A stretch of DNA of 64,000 nt, from assembly GCA_030248195.1 (NCBI GenBank), contig JASAND010027920.1, positions 1-64,000 on the forward strand, read 5' to 3'. Shown one piece after another: positions 46,362 to 55,305 of the stretch (positions within the stretch are counted from its first letter, which is position 1; each line of letters starts with the position of its first letter). Made by a program: the position numbers and the translations under genes. Source of the stretch: Trissonchulus latispiculum (lineage: Eukaryota > Nematoda > Enoplea > Enoplida > Ironidae). Below the pieces are notes generated by a model. It was not told the DNA's origin. It ran no database searches and saw nothing but the letters and a program-made list of their open reading frames with translations.

Positions 46362-47667
46362 CTTTATTATATCTGAATGAAGCGTTTCAGTGGGCTTCAT
46401 TCTGAATTGAAAGTAGAGAAATGGCCCAGCCGGGGTTCGAACCACGGCCCTTCTGATCCCGGGACAGACGTGCTAACCCACTTCACCACAGGGCCGTCAG
46501 CTGAACTCCCATATCAGGCTTATCGGTCTTTCCTATGCCTGATTCCCTTACAATTCCAATGCTCTCAGCATACTTCTTCAAGAGACTGTGCTGTAATCTC
46601 AAATCTGGTTTCATAGCGAGTGTTGACCAAAAGATACTTCTGTTGAGCAAAATCGACTTGATGCTTGTACGAAATCCATGATGGGGACGGAAGAAGAATG
46701 TCTACAACAAAAGCTCAAGAAAGCTGCGCACACTGCATATCGTCACCAGATATTTGGCTGGGTGGTGCTAAATATTAGAATCTTGGTGGATAACACCCGA
46801 AATGTAATGAGGGTCCTGAAATTAGAAATTCCCAAATATGGGAACATCTCAGATTCTGAAAATATTCTTTGTTAGCTGTCATAAAGTTATGCTTTACTTT
46901 ACACATTAATTTCTTTTCATTTTGTGCTGTTTGGTGTGGATCATAATAAGAAACAGGAAATATTCTAAGTTCTGCATATCTGACATTACTTCCTGGTAAG
47001 TCTCCAAGTTTTTGATATGACGAAGACTAGGTATGTAAAAAAATATGGATAGTGCCGTATAGTCACAATGACACAAACGAAATAAAAAAATCAATGATTC
47101 ACTTTTAAAAATCAAAATATTTTTGTTTTACAGAAAGCAGCGGTTATTCTTGGCCAGCGGCCGCCGGCTCAACGGCTCACCGGCGGATTGGCCGTCGAAG
47201 CCCAGGCGTCCTCAAACACTAGTCCCGTCCCTTCCCGTCATGTAATCCCAAGGATCCTGCCTCCCGCTAACAGCCATGACTGCAGTCAAAACACCAATCA
47301 AAAGCTACATAAGCGAATGAAGGTTGCTTCATATTGAATCGCCCATTTGTATTACCTTCTTGGTGTATAGATCATGTTATGTCGGATGATATCTTGCTGT
47401 GAATAATCTGCATCACTCCATTTCTCCGTTTGTTAGTAAAGTGCAGTTGAAACATGAGCTGAATTTTCAACAAACCATTTTATCGGCATGCGAAATCAAA
47501 TGCGACATTATAAAGTTAATTAAATTGCATACCTCCGTTAAATACAGAAATCAACATTGATATCAATCCCTTTGAACCTGGACCAATCAGAACTTGATCT
47601 GCCTCGAAATCAAAACCATCCATTTCTCGATGCCAAGCTACCAACTCTTGCCTCAAGGGAAGTAACC
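33325..47667 (-). CDS. Class-I PLP-dependent aminotransferase, ten exons found, 5' end not found (copy 1)
   Basis: Exons on the - strand are 47667-47533, 46701-46574, 46159-46096, 45859-45820, 42317-42227, 35963-35898, 35333-35220, 34869-34784, 34216-34060 and 33504-33325 (TAG). All have AG/GT borders and every join keeps phase, giving ~353 residues. Fold-type-I motifs appear in order: LIGPGSKGLISML, LLPSPSWISYKH, LLVLNSPNNP followed by TG, the VLSDEIYAR motif (Asp binds the pyridine N, Tyr the phosphate), GISKCFGAGGWR (SK lysine forms the Schiff base), [33 protein letters not shown] and the substrate-carboxylate Arg in [15 protein letters not shown]. It resembles aspartate/aromatic-type transaminases; substrate unknown. 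The N-terminal ~60 residues should lie above 47667. AATAAA (- strand) at 33297-33302. Confidence 0.85.
34952..35010. repeat. (TG)n microsatellite with preceding TA repeats
   Basis: A run of TG dinucleotides follows TATATATGTATATA. The duplicated copy at 63772-63900 has a much longer TA tract and a short TG tract at the same position. Confidence 0.95.
35505..35600. repeat. GGCCGGCC-rich repeat end in an aminotransferase intron
   Basis: GC-rich motifs (GGGCCGGCCGGCCC, ACCGGTGCAACGGCCTTCACC) stand in AT-rich surroundings. They resemble the subterminal region of the hAT-like elements. No partner end was found. Confidence 0.35.
36040..36970. mobile_element. Partial copy of the 42526-44912 foldback family
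   Basis: It is homologous, in reverse orientation, to 42830-43560 plus 44345-44520 with the inserted hAT-like element absent. Shared segments include GAACATCGATTTCTCAAAA, AAGAAAAACGTCCCT and ACGGGACTGGTTCCAGAATG. It thus preserves a pre-insertion arrangement. From 36970 to 38000 no gene is recognised. Confidence 0.7.
38749..39236. mobile_element. Insertion with CCTGCTGCGC ends inside the left foldback arm
   Basis: It interrupts the left arm of the 38000-41868 element. The left end has GCCTGCTGCGCAGC and the right end has CTGCTGCGCTGAGGCGCAGCAG, the hairpin also found at 13835-13858. An 89-codon - strand ORF (39066-38797) lies within it but matches no family I recognise. Confidence 0.45.
39608..40702. 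mobile_element. Inner inverted-repeat element with GGTGATAATTCCGTA ends
   Basis: Arms of ~190 bp begin GGTGATAATTCCGTA at 39608 and end TACGGAATTATCACC at 40702. Both carry repeated AATTCCGTAGACGCACAC blocks. Its centre hosts the LTR-like element at 39813-40368. Confidence 0.8.
39813..40368. mobile_element. Miniature element with 215-bp terminal direct repeats and 14-bp target duplication
   Basis: Direct repeats at 39814-40031 and 40156-40368 flank a 124-bp core. The 14-mer ATAATAAAAAGTAG lies on both sides (39799-39812 and 40369-40382). Each repeat is rich in hairpins, including CTAAGGC-TTCG-GCCTTAG (39977-39994 and 40314-40331), a C(UUCG)G tetraloop if transcribed, and an AGAGAGGTTTT/AAAACCTTCTCT stem. 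The layout resembles a TRIM, or a Penelope-type/retrozyme-like element; the long target duplication is unusual for a TRIM. No hammerhead core was found. Confidence 0.7.
40823..41383. mobile_element. Near-palindromic foldback with CAATACGAACTGG ends
   Basis: The left arm starts CAATACGAACTGGTTGGATT and the right arm ends as its reverse complement (CCAATCAGTTCGTATTG). The arms are ~280 bp with mutual matches almost to the centre (TTTCCTTTGATCTTTA near 41110). It is a hairpin-forming non-autonomous element. Confidence 0.75.
42526..44912. mobile_element. 2.4-kb inverted-repeat element with 8-bp target duplication
   Basis: Arms of ~350 bp share GGGTCTTTCCCATT and AGAAGCACAATTTGACT, and each has an A/T-rich AAAATTTT tract. 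AGCAGCCC flanks both ends (42518-42525 and 44913-44920). The interior has no convincing ORF and is interrupted by the hAT-like element 43615-44334. A partial relative is at 36040-36970. The 8-bp duplication fits hAT-type transposition; the superfamily is otherwise unproven. Confidence 0.8.
43615..44334. mobile_element. hAT-like element with TTTAGGCCAT subterminal repeats
   Basis: The termini are CAGGGTTTTTTT and, inverted, CAAGGTTTTTTTT. A perfect 8-bp target duplication GTTGTGAG lies at 43607-43614 and 44335-44342. Repeats of TTTAGGCCAT and GGCCTAA cluster within ~100 bp of each end. The 720-bp body has no transposase. It inserted into the older element 42526-44912. Confidence 0.85.
44980..45380. 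repeat. Cluster of CTTACG/CGTAAG motifs
   Basis: About ten copies of CTTACG, TTACGT or their complements occur in 400 bp (for example GACTTACGTGATTTC at 45157, CACGTAAGTGTCTTACGCGG at 45112, ACTTACGTGATTTTT at 45361). Some are arranged as dyads. No gene covers it; it is in an aminotransferase intron. It may be a degenerate foldback. Confidence 0.4.
45590..45656. repeat. Pyrimidine-rich 65-bp dispersed repeat (copy 2)
   Basis: Matches 32412-32478 (AGAATTCTTTCCAT ... CCCTAAAATTC-GACGTGGCT). Confidence 0.5.
46265..46502 (-). mobile_element. tRNA-derived SINE with (AAT)n tail
   Basis: On the - strand a tRNA-like head (46495-46423) has an A-box-like TGGTGAAGTGGGTTAGCAC and a B box GTGGTTCGAACCCC. 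The acceptor-stem ends GGCCCTG and CTGGGCC pair with one mismatch. A ~60-bp unrelated body follows (to about 46360), then an AAT/ATT microsatellite tail (46357-46267). It lies in an aminotransferase intron. It is not a functional tRNA gene: the anticodon arm is imperfect. Confidence 0.7.
47145..47213. repeat. GC-rich hAT-like right end
   Basis: GGCC, GCCGGC and CACCGGCGG motifs are followed by CTCAAACACTAGTCC. The inverted terminus TAGTGTTTGAGG resembles the TAGTGTTGG ends at 13648 and 56665. The left end was not found. Confidence 0.35.
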
Positions 47668-47706
47668 CTATAGGTAAAATATTTGATTTGCATTAAGGGT
47701 GTATAT

Positions 47707-48877
47707 TAGAGATGAGGATTTTGGCTCGCGGCTCGGCTCGGCTCGGCTCGGCTCGGCTCGCGAGCCGAGCCGAGCCGAGCCGGCAACAATTTCTCCCGAG
47801 CCGAGCCGAGCCGAGCCGGAGAATTGGAACTCCGAGCCGAGCCGAGCCGAGCCGACCCTCTCGAAAAATTTTAAGTTCACTGCCAACAAATTCAACGCAT
47901 TCTGTTTTCTGTTTTCAACTTTGTCGTCTAATTTTCCGTTTTTCCTTTTTCCTATTCATACCTTCCTTCCACGCCTACTTAGTTTAAACGTTAGGCTGTG
48001 CTCGAAGTCAAATTATGTATGGTGTAGTTAGAAAGAAACATATTGACTTAATTATTTCAACGTGTCATATTTGGTTTTATCAAAAACATTACAATTAAAA
48101 GTTGTATTGTCTTACTACTGTGGCTTTGGGTTTTTATAGTAATTGATCAGATAGCAGAAAAGGTTGTAAAACTGCTTATTATATACCAGAAATACTACTA
48201 TTAATTTAGAGTTTGAAATATTCTGCATAATTACAATTGACTACGATTATGGCTACGATCGGCAAAGAGCAATTAAAGGAGTTGAAAATTGTTAAAATTT
48301 AAAAAATAATTTAAAAAATTCTGAATTTTATTGTTAAGTTCTCAAGCATTTTGCAATTTATCAGATTATATATGCCTTTTTTCAAGACTGCGGAAAAAGT
48401 TTTCTCGTGGTTTTTTCTGTGTTTATCATTGGTTCCTTTCCATATTGTATACATAGAATAAGATAATAATAAATTTTAAGCAAAACAAGCATGAATGGGT
48501 GCCCGCCCACTTTCGTAGAATATACATTTACCAAATATCAATATCATTAAACCTTATAATCGTGGACTCTGCAGCTCGCAGTGTCTCGATAATAATGGAA
48601 TTTTGGTGATTCACACTGGTTCACAAAAGCTAGACAGCTGGTTTCAGGTCTTTTGTCAAAAACAACGTAGAAAATCCACAATTCAGTGCAATCGGTCAAA
48701 TTTCAAATTTCAAGCTGGGCGAGCCGAGCCGAGCCGAGCCGACCCACTTTCAATTTCTCCCGAGCCGAGCCGAGCCGAGCCGGGTATGCCCGCGAGCCGA
48801 GCCGAGCCGAGCCGACCACATTTTCTCCCGAGCTGAGCCGAGCCGAGCCGGAAAATCCCGGCTCGTCCTCATCTCTA
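47707..48877. mobile_element. hAT-like element with (GGCTC)n/(GAGCC)n subterminal arrays
   Basis: The termini TAGAGATGAGGA and TCCTCATCTCTA are perfect inverted repeats. The 8-bp GTGTATAT is duplicated at 47699-47706 and 48878-48885. Blocks of four or five GGCTC/GAGCC pentamers, separated by short unique spacers, occupy 47725-47855 and 48718-48868. The 850-bp interior is AT-rich and non-coding. Apparent Arg-Ala-Glu-Pro ORFs are translations of the pentamers. Confidence 0.9.
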
Positions 48878-48885
48878 GTGTATAT

Positions 48886-49810
48886 AGCGACTGTGTTGTC
48901 TGAATTATAACTATTTGTAATGGAATTAGTAAAATAAGGTGCTAAAAGTAATCGAAACTGGTCAAAAATGCCCAAAATTAATCGATCTACAAGGAAGAAT
49001 TCATATGTCATGGATTTGTGAAGAAAAGCGAAGATCATCAACATGGAATGCAATTATTAAATAATGTCGAAGCAATAATGTATAGTTTGTTTTATGTTTG
49101 CCTAGCTAGAGTTGCCAGTATTCAGTGAAAATCAACAAATTTATCAATAGGGTTCAAGGTTAATACTCAATCAGGACATGAATTTTAGTCATAATTATGA
49201 TATTAGGCTTAATTAGGTTCTACTAATGTGTGTGTTATTAACAATACTAATCCAGGAACTGTGTAAAAAGAAGTATCCCGGTCTTAATCCTTTTAGTAAA
49301 TGGAGTTGTTACTCCCACACGGAGATAAACGTCGACATTTGAATCAAAATTAGGTGAATTAGTAAGTATCGTACATAATTGGGTCTAGTATAGCCTTCTC
49401 CGCAAAATAACACAATCACTATTCTCCACATACTAGGTAGCAGGAAGCCATAAAAGCCAAGAATCCAAAGGTACGAAGTTTATGTGCGTAATTAAACCAA
49501 AAATTAGTCGTAAAATAGCTATAAAATGGAAATCTGCACTTAAAACAGCAAAATATTGGAAGATGGTTCAATATTAGGTACGAAATAGCTAAATACGTAT
49601 TTAGGTAAGGTTAATTAGTGATAATTAAGTGGTTATTAGGTAATAATAGGTTAATTTTAATAATTTTGGGTCAAAAAATGACTTGGGCTTATATGAAAGA
49701 GAATTTAATTCTGATTCCAAAAATCCAAACCCGGTTTTCCAACTCCCAAAAATAAGAAAGTTATAATTAAAAATGTCTTTTAAAATCAGTTTTTTAGTCC
49801 CCAATCCCAA
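48886..49810. other. AT-rich intergenic sequence
   Basis: No gene recognised. It contains the first TTGTTAC-loop hairpin (49302-49315) of the field that follows. Confidence 0.4.
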
Positions 49811-50014
49811 CACTCTAAAAAGGAGTGTCTTAAAAAGGTTTTGTTTAGGTTTGACTTAAGTCAAACCTTTTTCTCTTTTTATTGTCTGGGAGGTTGTCTA
49901 CCTCCCAGACTACACACCTCATGGGTGTGGCTTTCTCTTTTCTTTTCCTTCTGCTAGGCCTCTTTCTTCTAAGGCCTAGCAGTTGTCCTCGCCTGAACTC
50001 TTGGCCGAGGACAA
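49811..50014. other. Six back-to-back stem-loops
   Basis: Stems follow with almost no spacing: CACTC/GAGTG (49811-49827), AGGTTTGACTT/AAGTCAAACCT (49847-49868), GTCTGGGAGG/CCTCCCAGAC (49884-49910), CACACC/GGTGTG (49913-49929), CTGCTAGGCCT/AGGCCTAGCAG (49951-49982) and TTGTCCTCG/CGAGGACAA (49983-50014). The pairing is perfect in each listed stem. Confidence 0.85.
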
Positions 50015-50584
50015 GACTTGCAAAGAAGATAACACTATAAGCCCAAGACATGTAATTTAGAGGGGGATAATCTCCTTCAATAATAATATGAATAGCAAAA
50101 TAAGTAGGTAGATATATGTAGCTAGGTACGTAGTTTATTATGATATAAATTTTAAGTTATAAAAAATTGTGTATCTTATGTAATAATTTGTCAAAGTTCT
50201 TAAATTTCATGAAGTTTTCCCTTTGGTTATGTTTATGTGTTAGCAAAAGTTTCGCAAAATTTCGCCAAGTTTCGGCCCCCAAAATATATCAAAATTGGGT
50301 CAGTTGGGGGGCAATAAATCCCAAATCTCATTAATTTCCACCCCCAACGGCCAGCTGGGTCAGCCCGCTGCAGCGCAGCACACGAAAAAGGTGGCAAGCT
50401 TCTAGAAGGTTCTAGAATCTTCTAGAAGCTTTGCCTTAAAATCAAAGAAGATGCGAGTTCCAGGTCTCGCTAATGACCTGTCACCGAGCTGTCAGCAAAA
50501 CTGTCAGCTCGGTCCCAAAATTTTTCTTTCAACCAGTGTTCGTTTGAGAGCAACCGAAAGCGGTTGCTTTTCCCCCCTCCTTTC

Positions 50585-50631
50585 GTGCGTTCCCTAGTGC
50601 AGTTGTTACCTGCATAGGGAATACAACGCAC
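50585..50631. other. Long stem-loop with TTGTTAC loop
   Basis: GTGCGT-TCCCTA-TGCAG pairs with CTGCA-TAGGGA-ACGCAC around a TTGTTAC loop (50603-50609), with small bulges. It is the longest member of the TTGTTAC set. A perfect CTTTTCTGGC/GCCAGAAAAG stem with a C(UUCG)G loop follows at 50661-50686. Confidence 0.8.
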
Positions 50632-50781
50632 TTTCCCCCGGTTAGGTGAAAAGCATAGGACTTTTCTGGCCTTCGGGCCAGAAAAGATTTTGAGAAAAAT
50701 CCAACGAACACTCACCATTTAGGGCCGTATAGGTGTATTATACCTGGCCAAAGAATTGAGGAACAAAGCTTAGGATTTAAA

Positions 50782-50996
50782 GGCCATTTTGGCCAATTTT
50801 TCTGCATTTTCGGCCTTGGGCCACATTTTTTAATGCGTATTTATTTGGGTGCCTTCGGGCCAATTTTTTATATGTTTTTAAGGCCAGTGGGCCATTTTTA
50901 TATGCATTTTTTGGGCCGAAGAGCCCCACTTTTCCAGTATATTTTGGGCCTGAGGCCATATTTTTGTTATGATAGCATGTGTGGGCCTTGAGCCAC
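50782..50996. repeat. Seven short GGCC hairpins at ~35-bp spacing
   Basis: GGCC-NNN-GGCC-type palindromes at 50782, 50812, 50849, 50882, 50913, 50946 and 50981 are separated by T-rich spacers of similar length. The loops differ (ATTTT, TTG, TTCG, AGTG, GAAGA, TGA, CTTG). It is a degenerate tandem array. Confidence 0.65.
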
Positions 50997-53795
50997 TTTT
51001 ACTTTATTTTATTTTCTTTCTTTATTATCATTTTATTATTCCAATGAAAAGGGGCAGCTCATGTAAACCCCTCCTGTCCGATGGAGGTCTTGAGAATTGC
51101 CCCTGTCTTTAGTTTTTCTGTTTTTTGTGCCGACACTCTCTGTACACCGAGGTTTGCTGACCTCCACCTTCGATTATTCCATTTATTTATTTAGTTATCT
51201 TTTAGTTGCACTTTTCTGGTCAAGCCACGACCATGCTTTCACCTTTTTGCAAGGTCCTTTTGACCTAAAATTGGGGTTTTTAAAGTAGAATACGGGATAT
51301 TTAAGTGGGGACCCAATCCCTAAGTTGAGTTAGAGGGTCCCTTTGCTACGACCCTAATTTTTAATGAGTTAATTAATAGGAATACTTACCCCACAGCCGG
51401 CAACTAGGAGTTGCCGGCCATATTGTTTTAATCTCAGGCTTTGTTAAGCCTTAAAATCACTGTTTATGATTTGTACCTGTTGCTGTAGGTCGGTATCAAA
51501 AATTAATAGGCCACTAAATACATTAAAACTGAGTCTCAAAACCAAATCTCTGAATTAACCAACGTTTCTTAATTTGTTTCTTATAATTAATAATTAAGCA
51601 TTTCACGGGGAATGACCGGCTTCCCCATTAATTAATTTAATTATTGTTGGTAGTTTTGTTTGATAGTAGTTTTGTTTAGTAATGATTGCTTAGCAATCAT
51701 TACTCACATGGCTTTCCTAAAAATTCCAAAGTTCTCAAAATTGTCAAAGTTCTGCGCTATAAATTGAGTTTTAGAATCTTAAAACTCACAACAAAGTTCC
51801 CGTTAAAATTCAGTTAATTTAATAGCTAGCAACGTAGATTACTTAGTATTAATTAGAGTTAGTTACCATTTAGATTGATTATAATCATGTTTGTTTTTTA
51901 GGATTAGCTAGGCAAGTACTTACCTAAGAAATTGTGTGCTTATGTGTGTATGAATTGTATGAATGGCATTGTATTGGTTTTATGACTGTATGTGCGTTGA
52001 CTCGCGGAAACTCCTTCTGTCCGATGAAGGTTGTGAGCATCGCTGGAATGATCAAGATTCAGATCATAAGCAGGAATGAAGAGTATGTGTGATTTGTATG
52101 AATGATCGCATTTCTGTTGGTATGAGTGTGTTCTAGTCTAATTGATACATAAGTAAAGCATAAGTAGTTATTAGTTTAGGTATTGCATAATTGTTGTCTG
52201 ATTGTGTTTAATTAGTTGATAGATAAGGTTACGCAATTCAATACCAGATTACCTAAGGTCTTTGTATGCATGCTATATGTAATGTGATTGTCGGTAGTAA
52301 TTGAGCATGTAACTGTCCGAATGGTTAATGATTCCTTGTGTGTATGGTCCGTATGAAATACCTATATTACGCTAGGATTCCCACAGTACGCAGGAAATAA
52401 TAGTAATAAGTAATGTAGTTTTAGGTTGCAAGTCTGGTATGCATATCTGAAAGTTTGTGAACGTGTGGTCATGTAGGAAATTTAGGTTTAGACATGGTTT
52501 AGCTAATATGCAAATGAGGTTAAGGCTATGGGACCTAGAGTCACAGGGACTCCGTATTGGGTCCTCATCAGCATGAATCAGGATGTCCTCGATTCGTCCG
52601 CGTAAGTCACTCTTTGTTAAGAGTGCGGACGAATCGCAAGAAAGGAATCCACCAAATGGTCAGTCTCACTGCCAAATTAATACCAAAACAAGTCGTAATA
52701 AACGTAGGTTGTAATTATATTTGTTGTATTCTTGTTTCTGATGTCGTAACACACTGTTATTGCCATTCCCAATCAAACTAATCCTGTCTGATCCTTGTTT
52801 TGTTCCCCAATAATGACCGCGACTGCGGTTTAACACCATTTCATATCGGTATTCACGCGTGGCAAACAAAACTTGCGAAAATCCCATTATACAAAGGGTA
52901 GCGAGGTTGAAAGATCAACCTCGCCCGTTCAACAATTAATGTGAAACTCACCTGTGACGATTATCCGCAAATGGCAATAACGGCTGTCAACAATCTGGTG
53001 ATTTTAGTTAATACTAGGTAGTGATTGATGATATACTTGTAATAAACAGATTAATAATGAGTTACGTAAGTATTATGGATAGGACACCAGAACCATCTTC
53101 TAATAAAGGCTAAACTCACCAATTTTGTGAATTTATCTAGTTTTCAATATTCAACATTTTACAAAATGGGGAGTTGTTACCTTCCCTGGGTAGAATTTAG
53201 TAAGAACAGAAATTCTACATTAAATTATGACGTTTCATTGAAATTGTGCTGTAACTTTCTTTTAACTCGCTAATATTCGTTAAGAACAGGAAGTTGTTAC
53301 CTTCCTTATTTAGGAACTGTGAAATTAATAACTCTCAAGTTCAAATACGTTCAAATTCCTCAAATCTACGTGTTAGTCAATACGTGTTGAAAATAGGAAG
53401 TTGTTACCTTCCTTACTAGGACTTGGAAAACAAAGGTCCTAGATCCGATCATTTTAACCAAATTAATATCTCTCGAGTCGGTCTAGTGAATGGGTTCCTA
53501 TCTGCTGTTAAAAGGGCCCAAAAGTGTATCAATTTCAAATAATAGGTTCTAATCCTACGGAAGCAGACCGTATAAAGGGAAATCAAGTTGAAATTATAAT
53601 TCTATATTGAAAGTGCAATTTCTTGCACAAGAATGCAAGAAATTGCCTCAAAAACTAATATTTTGCTCGAAATCAACGTTAAATAACGTAATCTTGCTCA
53701 AACCGTTCGGAACTTGCGTTATTCTGTGTAAGTCTCGAATTTTCGTAACAGTTTCGACTGGTGCAAGTTTATTTTGAACTCAGAAGGCCAAAACG

Positions 53796-53890
53796 TGAGT
53801 AATGGTTGCTGGGTTCGAATCCCGCACCTATGATTTGTACTAATGGGTTTTAACCCATTTGATTCAGGTGCGGCTAGCAATCAGGACTGA
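53796..53890. other. Stem-loop containing a tRNA T-arm-like GGGTTCGAATCCC
   Basis: GGTTGCT...CGCACCT pairs with AGGTGCG...AGCAATC, with GGGTTCGAATCCC and AATGGG/CCCATT hairpins inside. No A box precedes it, so it is neither a tRNA gene nor a clear SINE. Confidence 0.4.
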
Positions 53891-55305
53891 TCCTGCCCCG
53901 CCTGAAGTCGGACTGTCAACTCATTGGAATCTTATTGATATCATTATCCTGTCAGATTGTGTCAAGTAGTATAAGTTGCCCGGATCAGGGATCACATTAT
54001 TGGAACGGATCATTTAGTCGTATATTGTGGAACTGATTGAACTAAGGTACATTGGAGACGATAGAATCAGATTTACCGGTTAAAGCAGAGACAGTCCCGA
54101 GCGAAGCACCCAGAATCTATTGTGGGGAATTAAAACCTTAAAAACCTGAACTTTCTCTAACTTTTGCACTAATCAGCACTTTACTAATTCTTATCTAAAA
54201 ATGGGCCCTATTATTCAACATTTTGCTATGGAAATCGGGGTTGTTATCCCCACCTCTCTAGCCTAAGCTTCATCGATTATTAGTATTGATTTGATATAGA
54301 AGATTAAAGAAGAGATTAAATAATCCACTGTATACTAACCCCATAACCGGACCAGGAAACTCCCAACCGGACCCCCCTCTTGTGTTTGACCCTTGGCGAC
54401 CGCATAGCATCCGAAAGTGCTATTGTTACTAGCATTTCGGGCTCACCCAAAGACCGGAACTGTATCCTACTAACTCAATTAATTTAGTTAATTTAGAATT
54501 GTCCAGTAGCTTTGTTTGTTTATCAGTAATCTATTGTCCTTGGTAAGGAGGACGGACAAAGAGTCATAACGTAACAGCACGAACACAAGCATATAGGGAT
54601 CGCACGATAGAGTTTAGTAATAGGTCTAATTCTTGGTTCGTCATTTAGCTAAGAAGAGTTGAGTTTAGCAATAGGAACCTTGTCCCTAACAACAATAAAT
54701 AACTTGGGTAATTTAGATACTGGCAACTCTGGCAAACTGTTCTGTTTGTCAAATTGTTCATATAGTATACGGTTTATGGTTTGTAGTTTATCCTATTTCT
54801 GGTACGCATATTAATAACTGCTATTCTCGTGAACTGTCAACCTTATTACTGTTAGTATTATTACAGTTATCATTATTAAACTGTGCTGTTGTGTTCTACC
54901 ATTGAACCTGTCTGATAGAATATACAGTCCTGATCCGGATTTGGATTCTTAGTCCCTCTATAGAAGTAAGTGTTTAAATTGAACCCTTGGACCCTACAAA
55001 GAATCAGCTGTCATCATCACCTGTTCTCGATTTGATAATCTAGAACAGAGAATCAGTGTTCATTGTTACTGACCTGATTCATTATCTTGTAAGAGCAAGT
55101 GTCGACCCCGCTTGCTGATCACTTCCAGTGGAACCCCTGCCTATACCAAACGGACTCACGAAGAAAGACCCCTATCCAGGTCGGCTGCAAGGAATCCTTG
55201 ATTTTGGACACACCACCTTTCAAGGATCTTGTGCTTAAGTTTACCATCTCGGTAGACGTGCTGACCTTCCGTGTCATCTGAAGTGGTTGTTACCCCAAAG
55301 TCAGA

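Larger units (their letters stand above)
49811..55305. other. Hairpin-dense non-coding field
   Basis: No convincing ORF, but at least 20 short stem-loops by eye. Among them are 49847-49868, 49884-49910, 49913-49929, 49951-49982, 49983-50014, 50393-50435, 50461-50480, 50483-50513, 50549-50568, 50585-50631, 50661-50686, 51396-51418, 51678-51704, 52591-52635, 52901-52924, 53168-53186, 53289-53305, 53396-53412, 53416-53442, 53615-53646, 53842-53859 and 54411-54440. Stems of 5-16 bp with different sequences argue against a single duplicated repeat. It could be a structured transcript, a mobile element of unknown type, or a field of small hairpin insertions. Confidence 0.7.

Noticed and set aside
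46423..46495. Functional tRNA gene
   Set aside because: The cloverleaf is imperfect, and it continues into a unique body with an AAT-repeat tail, which is the structure of a SINE.
47668..48836. Arg-Ala-Glu-Pro repeat proteins on both strands
   Set aside because: They are translations of the GGCTC/GAGCC subterminal arrays of the hAT-like element, open in several frames and confined to its ends.
49811..55305. Insertion of mitochondrial DNA
   Set aside because: Hairpin-rich spacers occur in some mitochondrial genomes, but I see no rRNA, tRNA or respiratory-chain gene in this stretch.
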